DNA of 64,000 nucleotides from Pedobacter sp. R20-19 (GCF_000708265.2 NZ_JCKI01000008.1:248001-312000); one strand, 5' to 3'. Shown: positions 16,945 through 26,267, numbered from the stretch's first letter. Notes: generated from the letters alone by a model not told the origin. Numbers and translations: made by a program.

Positions 16945-18111
16945 TTAAGCTAATTTTATAATCTGATCACTTTGAATAATAAAATCTTCCGATAACTGGA
17001 TCAGATTTAATCCGGGTCTTTTACCCGGTTCTACTGTACCTAATTGTGCATTCAATCCAAGAAATTCAGCGCCATTAATCGTTGCCCATTGCAAAAGCTT
17101 TTCAAAAGCTACTTTTTTGTGTTCTTGTAAAGTTTTCATTTCGGCTAAAATATTCAGCTGATGATTACTGGCCAAACTATCGGTTCCCAAGGTAATTTTT
17201 AAATTTTCCCGAACGAGTAAATCAACATCCGGTAATGAATTTTCGATATATAAATTAGCCTGCGGACATAAACACCAATATAAATTGTGGTGGTTTCGTT
17301 TTGCAAAGGTGATGTCGTCCAGATCTGAAACCGTATTATGAACCAATAGTGTTTTTTGTTTTTTAATATAGGGCAACCAGGTTTGCAGGGAAGTTTTCTC
17401 TGACGGCATAAAAAAGGAAATATCTAATCCGAGAAACTTATAAAGGTCCAGGAAACCACCTGACTTATTTTCAAAAAACAAATTTTCATCAGTAGTTTCC
17501 TGATTATGAATACTCAAAAGGGCATTATCTTGTTCTGCGGCTTCATTAATTAATTTAAAAAGTTCTGGCGATACCGAATAGGGCGCATGTGGCACCACTG
17601 AGGCAGACAAAGGCGAAAACTGATTTTTGATCTCATTTGCATCATTCATTGTAGCATTTGCTCGTTCAGGGTTAAAGCTTAAAGCCTCAATAAAAGTATG
17701 ATAATGAATTTTGCTTTGCTGCTTAACTCCTTTTGATGTGATTTGATTGGAAATATCACCTACTGCTACAATGCCATTATCGAACATCTGCTGATCAGCA
17801 GCTTGCATTGACATTTCAATTTGTTCAGCCTCGGCAAACCTGCTTTTAATAATACTTTGAACAAAGTTCACTAAACCAGTTTGCTCCGGAATTTGCCCGA
17901 TCATATGGGATAATTCCAAATGACAATGGGTATTTATGAAACCTGGAACAATGGCTCCTGTGTATTTCTGATGTGTTACATTAAGTTCACTTATCTGTTC
18001 GGCAGTGTAGATGCCGATAACTGTTCCATTTTCATCCATTGAAATGCCACCATTTTTTAAAGGCGGTGAGCTTACAGGAAAGATCCAATCGGCTGAAAAA
18101 TATCTTAGCAT
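16945..18111 (-). CDS. Amidohydrolase-superfamily metal-dependent deaminase/hydrolase
   Basis: The 388-residue protein has the metal-ligand set of the cytosine/S-adenosylhomocysteine deaminase branch. These are HCHLELSH (after GAIVPGFINT), VVPHAPYSVSPELF, LLSIHNQETTDE, LLVHNTVSD and LGTDSLASN with the catalytic Asp. The N-terminal and C-terminal segments form the small beta-sandwich of the fold. It probably deaminates or hydrolyses a small ring compound; the substrate is not evident. It is monocistronic, between the toxin-antitoxin pair and tRNA-Thr. Confidence 0.87.
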   Translation of the reverse strand: MLRYFSADWIFPVSSPPLKNGGISMDENGTVIGIYTAEQISELNVTHQKYTGAIVPGFINTHCHLELSHMIGQIPEQTGLVNFVQSIIKSRFAEAEQIEMSMQAADQQMFDNGIVAVGDISNQITSKGVKQQSKIHYHTFIEALSFNPERANATMNDANEIKNQFSPLSASVVPHAPYSVSPELFKLINEAAEQDNALLSIHNQETTDENLFFENKSGGFLDLYKFLGLDISFFMPSEKTSLQTWLPYIKKQKTLLVHNTVSDLDDITFAKRNHHNLYWCLCPQANLYIENSLPDVDLLVRENLKITLGTDSLASNHQLNILAEMKTLQEHKKVAFEKLLQWATINGAEFLGLNAQLGTVEPGKRPGLNLIQLSEDFIIQSDQIIKLA

Positions 18112-18219
18112 AAAGCGAATTTAGGATTTGTAATTTTAACGAATAGTAAAATGCCGGAAGAAAATTTTGGCTTTTGAAATAATTTAAAATTGTAAAATCT
18201 ACAATCGTAAATAAAAAAG

Positions 18220-18292
<73 letters not shown>

Positions 18293-18947
18293 TTTTATCG
18301 GGCTGCAATGATAGAAAAAAATATTCTTCGGAGGAAATTTATTTTAAATTTTTATAGTGTTTAACTGCTGAAGCTGCTATGCAGAAACGAATATAAGAGG
18401 AGCTAATCTAATAAGAAGTCCATACAGTAGACTCTTGTACAGTAATAACAAACTCTCGTCATTGTCCGAAGCAATCTATTTAGCAAAAGAGATTGCTTCA
18501 CTCCAGCGCTAAATCCCACCTTCAGTTCGCAATGACAATACCTAAGGGATCGTCCTCCTGAACTTGATTTCAGGATCTTATCAAAATAGTTGCTGAACTA
18601 AATTTAATCCGTAGCTTTCCGCTGCGCTACAGGTCAGAATGACGAATGGGTTGAGGAATTCCCTCAAAAACCGTCATTGCGAAGCAAATTCTTCATTTGC
18701 TGAAGCAATCTACATCGAAGATTGCTTGTAAAGCAGATTGCTTCTTCATGCCACCTTACAATGATGAATCACAAAACCAACTTGTAGTCAATACCCACAA
18801 CTTGTGGAGAAATTCCACAATAAATATTTTTTGGCATAAACATAAATAACTGACAAACAAATACTTAAATATTAACCCTTACTTTGGCATCATTATGAAA
18901 CATTAGCAAGTATTGTTACACATATTAAATATTAAAATTTATATACT
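18293..18947. repeat. Gene-free region with REP-like dispersed repeats
   Basis: About 650 bases lack a credible gene. Between about 18456 and 18765 lie several inverted modules. One pairs GTCATTG..CGAAGCAATCT with AGATTGCTTC...CGCAATGAC (18458-18537). A CCTCCTGAACTTGATTTCAGG module follows (18553-18574). Another GTCATTGCGAAGCAA block carries repeated AGCAATCT / AGATTGCT elements (18672-18745). Such modules are typical of palindromic dispersed repeats in this phylum. The last 130 bases are AT-rich upstream DNA of the small secreted protein gene. Confidence 0.8.
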
Positions 18948-19262
18948 ATGAAAAAGTTCATTTTATCAGCTACATTCTTAGCGTTCGCAGGGTTCTCAGC
19001 AGTACAAGCAAGTGAAGTAAATACAATTAAAAATCCTGCAATTGTTGCAGTTCAAGATAGTGCAGTAAAAACTCCAGTTAAAATAGAAGAGCTTCCAGAA
19101 CCAGTAACTACAGCATTAAAGTCAGATGCTTATAAAGGATGGACAGCTACTGAAGCATGGGCAGTTAAAGAAGGTGCAAAAGAGTATTTCTTAATCAATG
19201 TTAAGAAAGAAGCAGAAACCGGATCAGTAAAAATTGACAAAGAAGGTAAACCAGTTCAATAA
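18948..19262 (+). CDS. Small secreted protein, first of a tandem pair (PepSY-like tail)
   Basis: The 104-residue protein has a signal peptide (MKKFILSATFLAFAGFSAVQA). The mature part of about 80 residues begins with a flexible stretch and continues LPEPVTTALKSDAYKGWTATEAW...KEYFLINVKKEAETGSVKIDKEGKPV. The tail resembles one half of the PepSY / DUF2874-like fold (helix, then strands ending DKEGKPV); that match is tentative. A near copy follows 110 bases downstream. A periplasmic or surface role is inferred from the signal only. Confidence 0.8.
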   Translation: MKKFILSATFLAFAGFSAVQASEVNTIKNPAIVAVQDSAVKTPVKIEELPEPVTTALKSDAYKGWTATEAWAVKEGAKEYFLINVKKEAETGSVKIDKEGKPVQ

Positions 19263-19292
19263 TTAAATTGCCAGAAGGTATAATCAACCATA

Positions 19293-19314
19293 AGCGTAGC
19301 CTGAGGGCTACGCT
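19293..19314 (+). other. Perfect hairpin between the duplicated small genes
   Basis: AGCGTAGCC and GGCTACGCT form a 9-bp stem around a TGAG loop, 31 bases after the first gene. No T-tract follows, so it may be a weak terminator, a processing signal or an mRNA 3' stabiliser rather than a classical terminator. Confidence 0.6.
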
Positions 19315-19372
19315 CAACTAAAACGAATCACGAAACTATTAAATAGTTTCATCAACCTAAAATTTTAAAAAG

Positions 19373-19687
19373 ATGAAAAAGTTAATTTTATCAGCTGCGT
19401 TCTTAGCCTTTGCAGGATTCTCAGCAGTACAAGCAAGTGAAGTAAATACAATGAAGAATGCTGCAATTGTTGCAGTTCAAGATAGCGCAGTGAAAACGCC
19501 AATTAAATTGGAAGAATTACCAGAGCCAGTAACTACAGCATTAAAATCTGATACTTACAAAGGCTGGACAGCTACAGAAGCTTTCGCAGTTAAAGATGGT
19601 ACGAAGGAATATTTCGTGATCAATGTAAAAAAAGAAGCTGAAACTGGTTCGATTAAAATCGATAAAGACGGTAAACCAGTTGAATAA
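19373..19687 (+). CDS. Small secreted protein, second of a tandem pair
   Basis: This 104-residue protein differs from the preceding one at only about 15 positions, so the pair is a recent duplication. Signal peptide, LPEPVTTALKSD, YKGWTATEA, KEYF and DKDGKPVE are all conserved. Changes cluster in the linker and are conservative (for example V/I, E/D). It ends at a strong terminator that overlaps the promoter of the next gene. The function is unknown. Confidence 0.8.
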   Translation: MKKLILSAAFLAFAGFSAVQASEVNTMKNAAIVAVQDSAVKTPIKLEELPEPVTTALKSDTYKGWTATEAFAVKDGTKEYFVINVKKEAETGSIKIDKDGKPVE

Positions 19688-19713
19688 TCCCTAAATATTA
19701 CATCTACCTATTA

Positions 19714-19752
19714 TAAGAAAGCCAGTTTTTAACTGGCTTTTCTTATTTTTGT
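19714..19752 (+). terminator. Terminator of the small secreted protein genes
   Basis: AAGAAAGCCAGTT pairs with AACTGGCTTTTCTT (one bulged base) around a 3-base loop, followed by ATTTTTG. The T-tract also forms a TATTTTTG -7 box at 19744-19751 for the response regulator gene, whose ATG lies 5 bases later. Confidence 0.85.
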
Positions 19753-19755
19753 TGT

Positions 19756-21087
19756 ATGGCGAAAATCCTGATTTTAGAAGACGATACAACATTTGCACAA
19801 TTGCTGGAAGGTTTTTTGACTAAACATGGGCATGAAATCACCCTGGCAACACATATCAAACCTTCTTTCAAATTAATTGAGAATGAAACATTTGATTTAT
19901 TTTTAACTGATTACCGCCTACCTGATGGAATTGGTTTTGAAGTAATTACGCACACCCGAGATCTGGGTATTTCTACACCCATTATCATCATGACCAGCTT
20001 TAATGATGTACGCACAGCAGTAAAATCTATGCAGATGGGTGCTTTTGATTACATTACAAAACCAGTTAACCCGGATGAACTTTTAATGGTAATTAAAAAT
20101 TCATTGGTAAAAAAAGAATCAAAAGATATTAAAATTGAAACTGCGGATGCAGATCTGATTAAAGGTAAAAGTGCCATTGCCGATAGGTTATATGAACACA
20201 TTGACCTGGTTGCACCCACAGACATGTCTGTTATTATTCAGGGTGAAAGTGGTACAGGAAAAGAATTTGCAGCCAGAACACTACATCAGCAGAGCAAACG
20301 GGCAGGTAAGCCTTTTGTAGCTATTGATTGTGGTGCTTTATCAAAAGATTTAGCGGCAAGCGAATTGTTCGGGCACGTTAAAGGCGCCTTTACAGGTGCA
20401 TTAAATGATAAAAAGGGCCAGTTTGAAGCAGCAAATGGTGGCACTTTATTTTTAGATGAGGTGGGAAATCTGAGTTATGAAGTACAGATTAAGTTGCTTC
20501 GGGCCCTGCAAGAGCGGGTGATTCAACCTCTAGGAAGCACTAAACAAGTTTCCGTTGATGTTCGGATCATTACAGCCACCAATGACGATTTATTAAACAG
20601 CATTTCCAGTGGCGAATTTAGAGAAGATTTATACCATCGCCTAAACGAATTTAAAATTCAGTTACCCCCACTGCGCAACAGGGGCAGTGATTTAGAATTA
20701 TTTATCAATCATTTTGTACAACTATCCAATCGTGACCTGGAAAGAAATGTGAAAAGTATTTCTGCAGAAGCAAAATCTCTATTGCTAAATTATGATTGGC
20801 CGGGAAATTTAAGAGAGCTTAGTAATGTAATTAAACGCATGGTATTATTAACGCCTGGCGAAGTAGCCCAGGTTAATGCCTTGCCAGATGAAATGATGAT
20901 TTCTGTTAACCAGCAAACTATGCCGGGAAATGCTTCAGATTTAAAGGCTGTAAATGAGCAGAATGAAAAAACTTTAATCGCCGAAACCTTAATTAAGGTA
21001 AAGCATAACAAATCTAAAGCGGCTAAAATGCTTAATATTGATCGAAAAACGCTTTATTCAAAAATGGAGCGATACGGAATTGAGTAA
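19756..21087 (+). CDS. Sigma-54-dependent response regulator, NtrC family
   Basis: The 443-residue protein has a receiver domain (residues 1-115, acidic pocket Glu8/Asp9/Asp10, phospho-acceptor Asp52 in TDYRLPDG, Lys102). An AAA+ sigma-54 activator domain at about 135-370 contains Walker A GESGTGKE at 163-170, GAFTGA at 210-215, Walker B TLFLDEVG and the arginine-finger region. A C-terminal Fis-type helix-turn-helix ends the protein (KAAKMLNIDRKTLYSKM). GAFTGA shows it can contact sigma-54. It is convergent with a hybrid histidine kinase 29 bases away, its likely partner. Its target promoters are not visible here. Confidence 0.94.
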   Translation: MAKILILEDDTTFAQLLEGFLTKHGHEITLATHIKPSFKLIENETFDLFLTDYRLPDGIGFEVITHTRDLGISTPIIIMTSFNDVRTAVKSMQMGAFDYITKPVNPDELLMVIKNSLVKKESKDIKIETADADLIKGKSAIADRLYEHIDLVAPTDMSVIIQGESGTGKEFAARTLHQQSKRAGKPFVAIDCGALSKDLAASELFGHVKGAFTGALNDKKGQFEAANGGTLFLDEVGNLSYEVQIKLLRALQERVIQPLGSTKQVSVDVRIITATNDDLLNSISSGEFREDLYHRLNEFKIQLPPLRNRGSDLELFINHFVQLSNRDLERNVKSISAEAKSLLLNYDWPGNLRELSNVIKRMVLLTPGEVAQVNALPDEMMISVNQQTMPGNASDLKAVNEQNEKTLIAETLIKVKHNKSKAAKMLNIDRKTLYSKMERYGIE

Positions 21088-21116
21088 GCTAACCATCAAA
21101 TAAGACACGCAAACAC

Positions 21117-23597
21117 TTACGATGTCTCGCCAGCTGTTTCCATTTCCTTTAATACCACAACTAGCGCATCCAGCTTGGTCAGTTGATTCAATACTTCTGC
21201 CTTAATTTGCTGGTTCAAACCATTATCTGCAATTTCTATTTCAAGTTGTCGCAATGCCTGCGACAGTGTTTTGGAACCCATTTGTGCAGTTCTCCCAGCA
21301 ATGCGGTGAACAATTAGCCTGCTTTTATCCTGATCGTTTTCGTCCAGGTGCATTTTTAATTCTGCAGAATCACTGATACAGTCCTGTTTAAATCTTGATA
21401 ATATTTTTTCAAGCATCTGCTGATCGCCGAAAGTCATTTTTTCTATTGATGAAAAATCAAATTCAGGCGGTTTACTTTCAATCTTTTTCTTATCAAAAAT
21501 AGACAGTAAATCTACTGCGCGGAAAGGCTTCATAATTAATCCGTCAAACCCTTCACTTAAAACCATTTCCCGCTCCTCTGGCAATACCTGGGCAGTAATG
21601 GCATAGAATTTAACCTCATTTGGTAGTTTTTTCTTCAGGATATGACAGAGTTCCAGCCCGGTCATTTCAGGCAATCGCATATCCACTAACACATATTTTA
21701 GTTGAGAATCAGCTTCCTCATGAAGGATATCAGCAACTTGGTTAAAACTTTTGAAGGGAATATGATTCTTTTCAAAAATTAATCCGCAGAGGTCAAGAAT
21801 TAACCTATCATCATCAATCACCCAAACCATTCCCGGATCCACGATAGCATAGTGTTCCAAATCAAGCGGATCAATCATTTTTTCTGAAGTTTCGAGATAG
21901 GTAAGGTAAATATTAAAGGTAGTACCTACTCCAGGTTTACTCTTCACATGGATTCTTCCGCCTTGCGCATCAATTAATGCTTTTACGATAGGCAAACCTA
22001 GGCCCGTTCCGGTTTGATTAAGCACGTATTGTTCCGGCGATTCAATCTGTTCAAATTCATTAAAAATTTTAGGAATATCCTTTTCATCAAAACCTATTCC
22101 CGTATCTTTTATCGTAAAATTAAAGTGAAGATTTCCATTTTGCTTTTTGCAAGATACATTAAGCGTTATTGCTCCCTTCAAGGTAAACTTTACTGCATTT
22201 CCAAGTAAATTAAAGAGAATCTGCTTTAGCCGGAAAGCGTCTCCGCTAACAAATTCAACATCACCTAAATCTAAATTGATCACCAATTGCAGTAATTTCT
22301 GCTCGGCCAGTGGACGAATTACTGAAGTGACTTCTCCTAAAATTTTCTTGATATCAAAAACCTGGTTATTAAAGCTAAACTCACCAGAAATGATGCGGTT
22401 ATAATCCAACACTTCGTTTACAATTTGAAGCAAATGAATAGAGGATTGATAGATGGCCTCAACATCTTTTTTCTCTGGATGGTTTTGTTGTGAAATTAAC
22501 TCAGCATAACCCAAAATAGACTGTAAGGGAGTTCTGATCTCATGACTCATATTCGATAGAAACCGTTGCTTCGCCTTGCCGTGGTATTCAGCCAGGTCTT
22601 TAGCTTCTTCTAATGCTTTACGGTATTTATTGCTTTTTGTAATATCTGTAAGAATAAGGTAAAGCAAGATGACGGTGAGGAAAAAGAAAATGATAATAAT
22701 TACAGTAATCTGGGTGATCCCATCATTTACAACTTCCTTCGCCTGAATGCCGTTCAAATCTACCTGTGCTACCGCTTCACTTTCAACTTCCCTTAAAATC
22801 TGGAGCATTTGATTAGTAAGGGCATTACTTGCATTAGACAGATCTGCTTCACGTTTTAAAAATTTCTGGCTCTTCTGACGTTGCTCCAGCTCGATATTTT
22901 TTAAAGAGCCAGTCATACTTTTCATAATACTGTCTTCAGCTTTAGCATTCAGCGTATCACGTTTTACTTTAAACTCTTCGTTAATGATTTTATAAACGTC
23001 AGCTTTCTTTTTTCCAAAAAGTTTACTCAAAAAACCTCTTGATTTCTCTTCTTCTTCAGGCGCAACAGTAGTGGTTGAGGTAGTGGTTTCTGTAGTTAAA
23101 ACAGCGCTATCAGTTTGCCGCGAACGTGTAGCCACCAATTCATTAAGTTTCTGCACTTCGTTAGAAAAAGACTTGGTATTCACCAAAGTTTCGCGAACTT
23201 TTAAATAAGCAATAAACTGTTTGTCGCGTTCTACCAGCAAGCGCTTAATGGATTTAATCCTGGTGAGCTGTAAGGAATCTCCCGTGTAAAGTTTACGAAG
23301 GGTATCTAAACTCGACCTCAGTTTTCTTGATTCGCGCAAAAAGCTATTATTGCCTTGCTTGTTGAAAGCTTCGTCTCTTTGCAATTGGTCAAGCCGGGCA
23401 ATTTTATGCGACAAGTCATTTACAATTCGGAGCCTGTCATTCGGAGCAGAAATTTCTTCAACTGTATTCAGCATTCTGGTGAAGGCAAACTTGCTGATCC
23501 CCCAGGCCAACAGCAAGGCAAAACAAGCGAATAAAAATCCGATGATGACTTTACTTTTTACTGCCCGGAAAAAACGCTTCTGAATTGCGGCTGCCAT
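21117..23597 (-). CDS. Hybrid sensor histidine kinase with receiver and Hpt domains
   Basis: The protein has 826 residues from the ATG at 23595-23597; an in-frame TTG at 23642 adds 15. A membrane helix near residues 15-35 is followed by a long periplasmic, mostly helical sensor region and a second helix at about 305-330. The HisKA domain has His352 (NMSHEIRTPLQ), and the HATPase carries N and G boxes (LLGNAVKF, DTGIGF, GTGLGLPIV). A receiver (VIDDDRLIL, LVDMRLPEMTG) and a C-terminal Hpt domain (IVHRIAGRTAQMG) complete a phosphorelay. The nearest output protein is the convergent NtrC-type regulator. The signal sensed is unknown. Confidence 0.92.
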   Translation of the reverse strand: MAAAIQKRFFRAVKSKVIIGFLFACFALLLAWGISKFAFTRMLNTVEEISAPNDRLRIVNDLSHKIARLDQLQRDEAFNKQGNNSFLRESRKLRSSLDTLRKLYTGDSLQLTRIKSIKRLLVERDKQFIAYLKVRETLVNTKSFSNEVQKLNELVATRSRQTDSAVLTTETTTSTTTVAPEEEEKSRGFLSKLFGKKKADVYKIINEEFKVKRDTLNAKAEDSIMKSMTGSLKNIELEQRQKSQKFLKREADLSNASNALTNQMLQILREVESEAVAQVDLNGIQAKEVVNDGITQITVIIIIFFFLTVILLYLILTDITKSNKYRKALEEAKDLAEYHGKAKQRFLSNMSHEIRTPLQSILGYAELISQQNHPEKKDVEAIYQSSIHLLQIVNEVLDYNRIISGEFSFNNQVFDIKKILGEVTSVIRPLAEQKLLQLVINLDLGDVEFVSGDAFRLKQILFNLLGNAVKFTLKGAITLNVSCKKQNGNLHFNFTIKDTGIGFDEKDIPKIFNEFEQIESPEQYVLNQTGTGLGLPIVKALIDAQGGRIHVKSKPGVGTTFNIYLTYLETSEKMIDPLDLEHYAIVDPGMVWVIDDDRLILDLCGLIFEKNHIPFKSFNQVADILHEEADSQLKYVLVDMRLPEMTGLELCHILKKKLPNEVKFYAITAQVLPEEREMVLSEGFDGLIMKPFRAVDLLSIFDKKKIESKPPEFDFSSIEKMTFGDQQMLEKILSRFKQDCISDSAELKMHLDENDQDKSRLIVHRIAGRTAQMGSKTLSQALRQLEIEIADNGLNQQIKAEVLNQLTKLDALVVVLKEMETAGETS

Positions 23598-23699
23598 GAA
23601 CTGTAGATTTGTGTCTTCATATTTAACGAAATTTTCGTTCAAAAGACATATCGAACAATATAATACAATTGTACCCCCAAAAGGTTTAAATTATTTACT

Positions 23700-23707
23700 T
23701 AGTTTTG
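23700..23707 (+). promoter_or_regulatory. -7 box of the WYL-domain regulator gene
   Basis: TAGTTTTG matches TAnnTTTG and lies 17 bases before the ATG at 23725. It also argues against the longer reading frame that starts at 23596. No strong -33 element is seen. Confidence 0.45.
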
Positions 23708-23724
23708 TTTTAAGCCTGAAAAAC

Positions 23725-24414
23725 ATGAACCGCATTGATCGCCTTTTCGGAATTTTAATCCTACTGCAATCTACAAAACACATTACTGCAGAGAAGATTG
23801 CACAGCGTTTTGATATGAGTGTACGCACTGTTTACCGGGATATAAAAGCCTTGGGCGAGCAGGGCATTCCAATTAGTTTTGAGCAAAGCAAAGGCTATTT
23901 TCTGGTGCAGGGCTATTTTCTACCACCTGTATCTTTTAATATGGATGAAGCAAGTGCCTTGCTTTTAGTAGAAAGCCTGGTTAATGGTTTTACAGATCAT
24001 TCCATCCGTTCTCATTATTCTGCAGCACTTACAAAAGTAAAAGCGGTTTTAAAATCTGCACAAAAAGAGAAGTTAGAATCACTGAATCAACACATCAAAC
24101 TACAGATTCCAGAACGCTTAACTTTCAACTACACTTACCTTTCCCTTATTCAGCATGCCATTTCTGAAAAAAATTTAATTGAGCTCGATTATAAAAATGC
24201 AAAGGAAATAGCAAGCAAAAGAACTGTTGAACCCATTGGACTAATTTTTTATGCGTTCGGCTGGCACTTAATCGCCTGGTGCCATTTCAGAAATGAATAC
24301 CGTGATTTTAATTTACTGCGCATTGCTTGTTTAAAAAATCTGGGAACACCTTTTATCAAACGAGATCACATGCCACTTAGCGATTACATGAGCCTGTTAC
24401 CGGTTAATTTTTGA
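23725..24414 (+). CDS. YafY-type transcriptional regulator (HTH plus WYL domain)
   Basis: The 229-residue protein has an N-terminal winged helix (MNRIDRLFGILILLQSTKHITAEKIAQRFDMSVRTVYRDIKALGEQGIPI split across residues 1-50) and a C-terminal WYL-like ligand-binding domain (about 130-225, IELDYKNAKE...VEPIGLIFYAFGWHLIAWC). Members usually sense small ligands or nucleic acids and regulate neighbouring genes. The downstream DinB-fold gene is a likely target, a frequent pairing in this phylum. The ATG at 23725 follows a -7 box; a longer frame from 23596 overlaps the divergent kinase start and is rejected. Confidence 0.9.
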   Translation: MNRIDRLFGILILLQSTKHITAEKIAQRFDMSVRTVYRDIKALGEQGIPISFEQSKGYFLVQGYFLPPVSFNMDEASALLLVESLVNGFTDHSIRSHYSAALTKVKAVLKSAQKEKLESLNQHIKLQIPERLTFNYTYLSLIQHAISEKNLIELDYKNAKEIASKRTVEPIGLIFYAFGWHLIAWCHFRNEYRDFNLLRIACLKNLGTPFIKRDHMPLSDYMSLLPVNF

Positions 24415-24634
24415 TTCTTCATTGGAATAAGGCACTTGTCTTATCATCGCAATTCCAGTTTTCCTGCCTTTAGTTTCCTAACAATAACACATCTGTTAAA
24501 ATTATTTTTTTGGCACTGCCATAGGGTTGTCAGTAGCCCTTATTTTCTTTGTACAAACAAAAGAAAAAACGATGAGCTTCGCAGACTTATTACTAATCGA
24601 ATTACAATCAATTGAAAAATCAAAACAAAAAAAT

Positions 24635-25135
24635 ATGGACACTATTAAAGCATTATTATTAAAAGAATTAGCATCAGAATTTAACACCACCAAAAAATTT
24701 CTGGCATTGGTACCAACAGATAAATTTGACTGGGCACCACATGCAAAAAGCATGAAATTGAAATCGCTGGCCAGCCACATTGCAGAGCTACCAGAATGGA
24801 TTAGCCTGGCTATCCATACCGATGGATTGAATTTTGCTACCACCCCTTATGAGGAAAAGCAAATAGAAAATAATGATGATTTACTGAAACTGCTGGAAGA
24901 TAGTTATGAAAAAGGCACATCAGAATTGATGCAGGCGAATGTAGAAAATTTCGACAAGCCATGGGTGTTGCGCAATGGTGAAATGATTTTAGGCGAATGG
25001 ACCAAATATGAAACGATTCGCGTTTCGATAAGCCAAACCATTCATCACAGGGCACAGTTGGGTGTCTATCTGCGCCTTTTAAACATTCCCATTCCAGGAA
25101 GTTACGGTCCAAGCGCAGATGAGCAGTGGTTTTAA
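24635..25135 (+). CDS. DinB-family four-helix metal-binding protein
   Basis: From ATG 24635 the protein is 166 residues, the usual length of the DinB/YfiT fold, and begins MDTIKALLLKELASEFNTTKKF. Three metal-binding His are visible: SLASHIAELPEW near residue 52, and IHHRAQL near residue 145. Relatives are thiol-dependent transferases of unknown substrate, often stress induced. Longer starts at 24572 (ATG) and 24527 are possible; I prefer 24635 from family length. It follows the WYL regulator on the same strand and ends at a terminator. Confidence 0.82.
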   Translation: MDTIKALLLKELASEFNTTKKFLALVPTDKFDWAPHAKSMKLKSLASHIAELPEWISLAIHTDGLNFATTPYEEKQIENNDDLLKLLEDSYEKGTSELMQANVENFDKPWVLRNGEMILGEWTKYETIRVSISQTIHHRAQLGVYLRLLNIPIPGSYGPSADEQWF

Positions 25136-25160
25136 TCAACAGGAAAAATTAGAAAAAATA

Positions 25161-25190
25161 AAACCCTGGCCATCCGGCTCAGGGTTTTTC
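25161..25190 (+). terminator. Terminator after the DinB-family gene
   Basis: AAACCCTG and CAGGGTTT form the outer stem, with GCC/GGC inside around an ATCC loop, followed by TTTTTC. It also lies at the end of the convergent exopolysaccharide operon. Confidence 0.8.
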
Positions 25191-25268
25191 AATTGTCCCC
25201 AGTGACACACTATAAAAAAGTGTTTCTTTATTATACTGGATGAGCCATCCATATAAACCGCTCAGTGT

Positions 25269-26267
25269 TTACGATACACAAAGCGCTTCATTACGAACAG
25301 CCATTTTAGAAGCGTTTATTTGTTGTAAATAATCCCGATAGGCCAAAAGCACGCCTTCATCTAAACCTACTTTAGGTTGCCAACCGGTATTTTTAATCTT
25401 TGAAACATCAAGCAGTTTTCGAGGTGTTCCATCAGGTTTAGACACATCAAAAATTAAATTTCCATCATACTCCAAAGCCTTTGAAATAGAGGTAGCAAGT
25501 TCTTTAATAGTAAGGTCTTCGCCAGTACCAATATTTACAATATCACTGCTGTTATATACTTTCATCAGATGAATGCAGGCTTCTGCCAAATCATCTGCAT
25601 AAAGAAATTCTCTTTTAGGCGTTCCGGTACCCCAAACGGTTACTTCAGCTGCTCCGGAGTCCTTTGCCTCATGTATTTTACGAATTAAGGCTGGTAAAAC
25701 ATGTGAATTTTCAAGATGATAATTATCATTTTTACCGTATAAATTAGTCGGCATTGCATTAATAAAGTTCACCCCATATTGCTTTGTATAGGCCTGGCAC
25801 ATTTTAATGCCACAGATTTTAGCAATCGCATAAGCATCGTTGGTAGCTTCTAATTCGCCAGTTAATAAGTACTCTTCTTTTATGGGCTGCGGTGCATGTT
25901 TTGGATAAATGCATGATGAACCCAGAAATAAAAGTTTCTTTACCTTATTTACAAATGATGCGTGGATTACATTATTCTGAATGTTAATATTCTGGAATAA
26001 AAAATCAGCAGGATAGGTATTGTTCGCCAATATCCCACCTACTTTGGCCGCAGCTAAGAAAACGTATTCAGGCTTTTCTGTAGCAAAGAAATGATCTACC
26101 TCTAACTTATCTGTAAGATCCAGTTGCTTTGATGTTCTTTTAACAATATTTGTATAACCCTGCTGGGTTAAGGCTCTTTCTATAGCAGAGCCCACCATTC
26201 CCTTATGGCCTGCGACATAAATCTTAGCCTCTAAATTTTTTAAATCCGTCTGTTCTATCTTATTCAT
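25269..26267 (-). CDS. fcl: GDP-L-fucose synthase
   Basis: The 332-residue extended short-chain dehydrogenase has Rossmann motif GHKGMVGSAI, catalytic Tyr-Lys in DAYAIAKICG, and the upstream Ser-Cys pair of GSSCIYP. It converts GDP-4-keto-6-deoxymannose to GDP-L-fucose by epimerisation and NADPH reduction. Its start overlaps the end of gmd by 8 bases, so the two successive enzymes are coupled. It is the last gene of the exopolysaccharide operon. All catalytic residues are in place. Confidence 0.95.
   Translation of the reverse strand: MNKIEQTDLKNLEAKIYVAGHKGMVGSAIERALTQQGYTNIVKRTSKQLDLTDKLEVDHFFATEKPEYVFLAAAKVGGILANNTYPADFLFQNINIQNNVIHASFVNKVKKLLFLGSSCIYPKHAPQPIKEEYLLTGELEATNDAYAIAKICGIKMCQAYTKQYGVNFINAMPTNLYGKNDNYHLENSHVLPALIRKIHEAKDSGAAEVTVWGTGTPKREFLYADDLAEACIHLMKVYNSSDIVNIGTGEDLTIKELATSISKALEYDGNLIFDVSKPDGTPRKLLDVSKIKNTGWQPKVGLDEGVLLAYRDYLQQINASKMAVRNEALCVS

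Noticed and set aside
23596..23724. N-terminal extension of the WYL regulator
   Set aside because: It overlaps the divergent kinase start and contains the regulator's -7 box; the family N-terminus begins at MNRIDRL.
24502..25139. Two minus-strand frames (113 and 100 residues) opposite the DinB-family gene
   Set aside because: They are shadows of a clearly coding plus-strand gene with metal-binding His residues.
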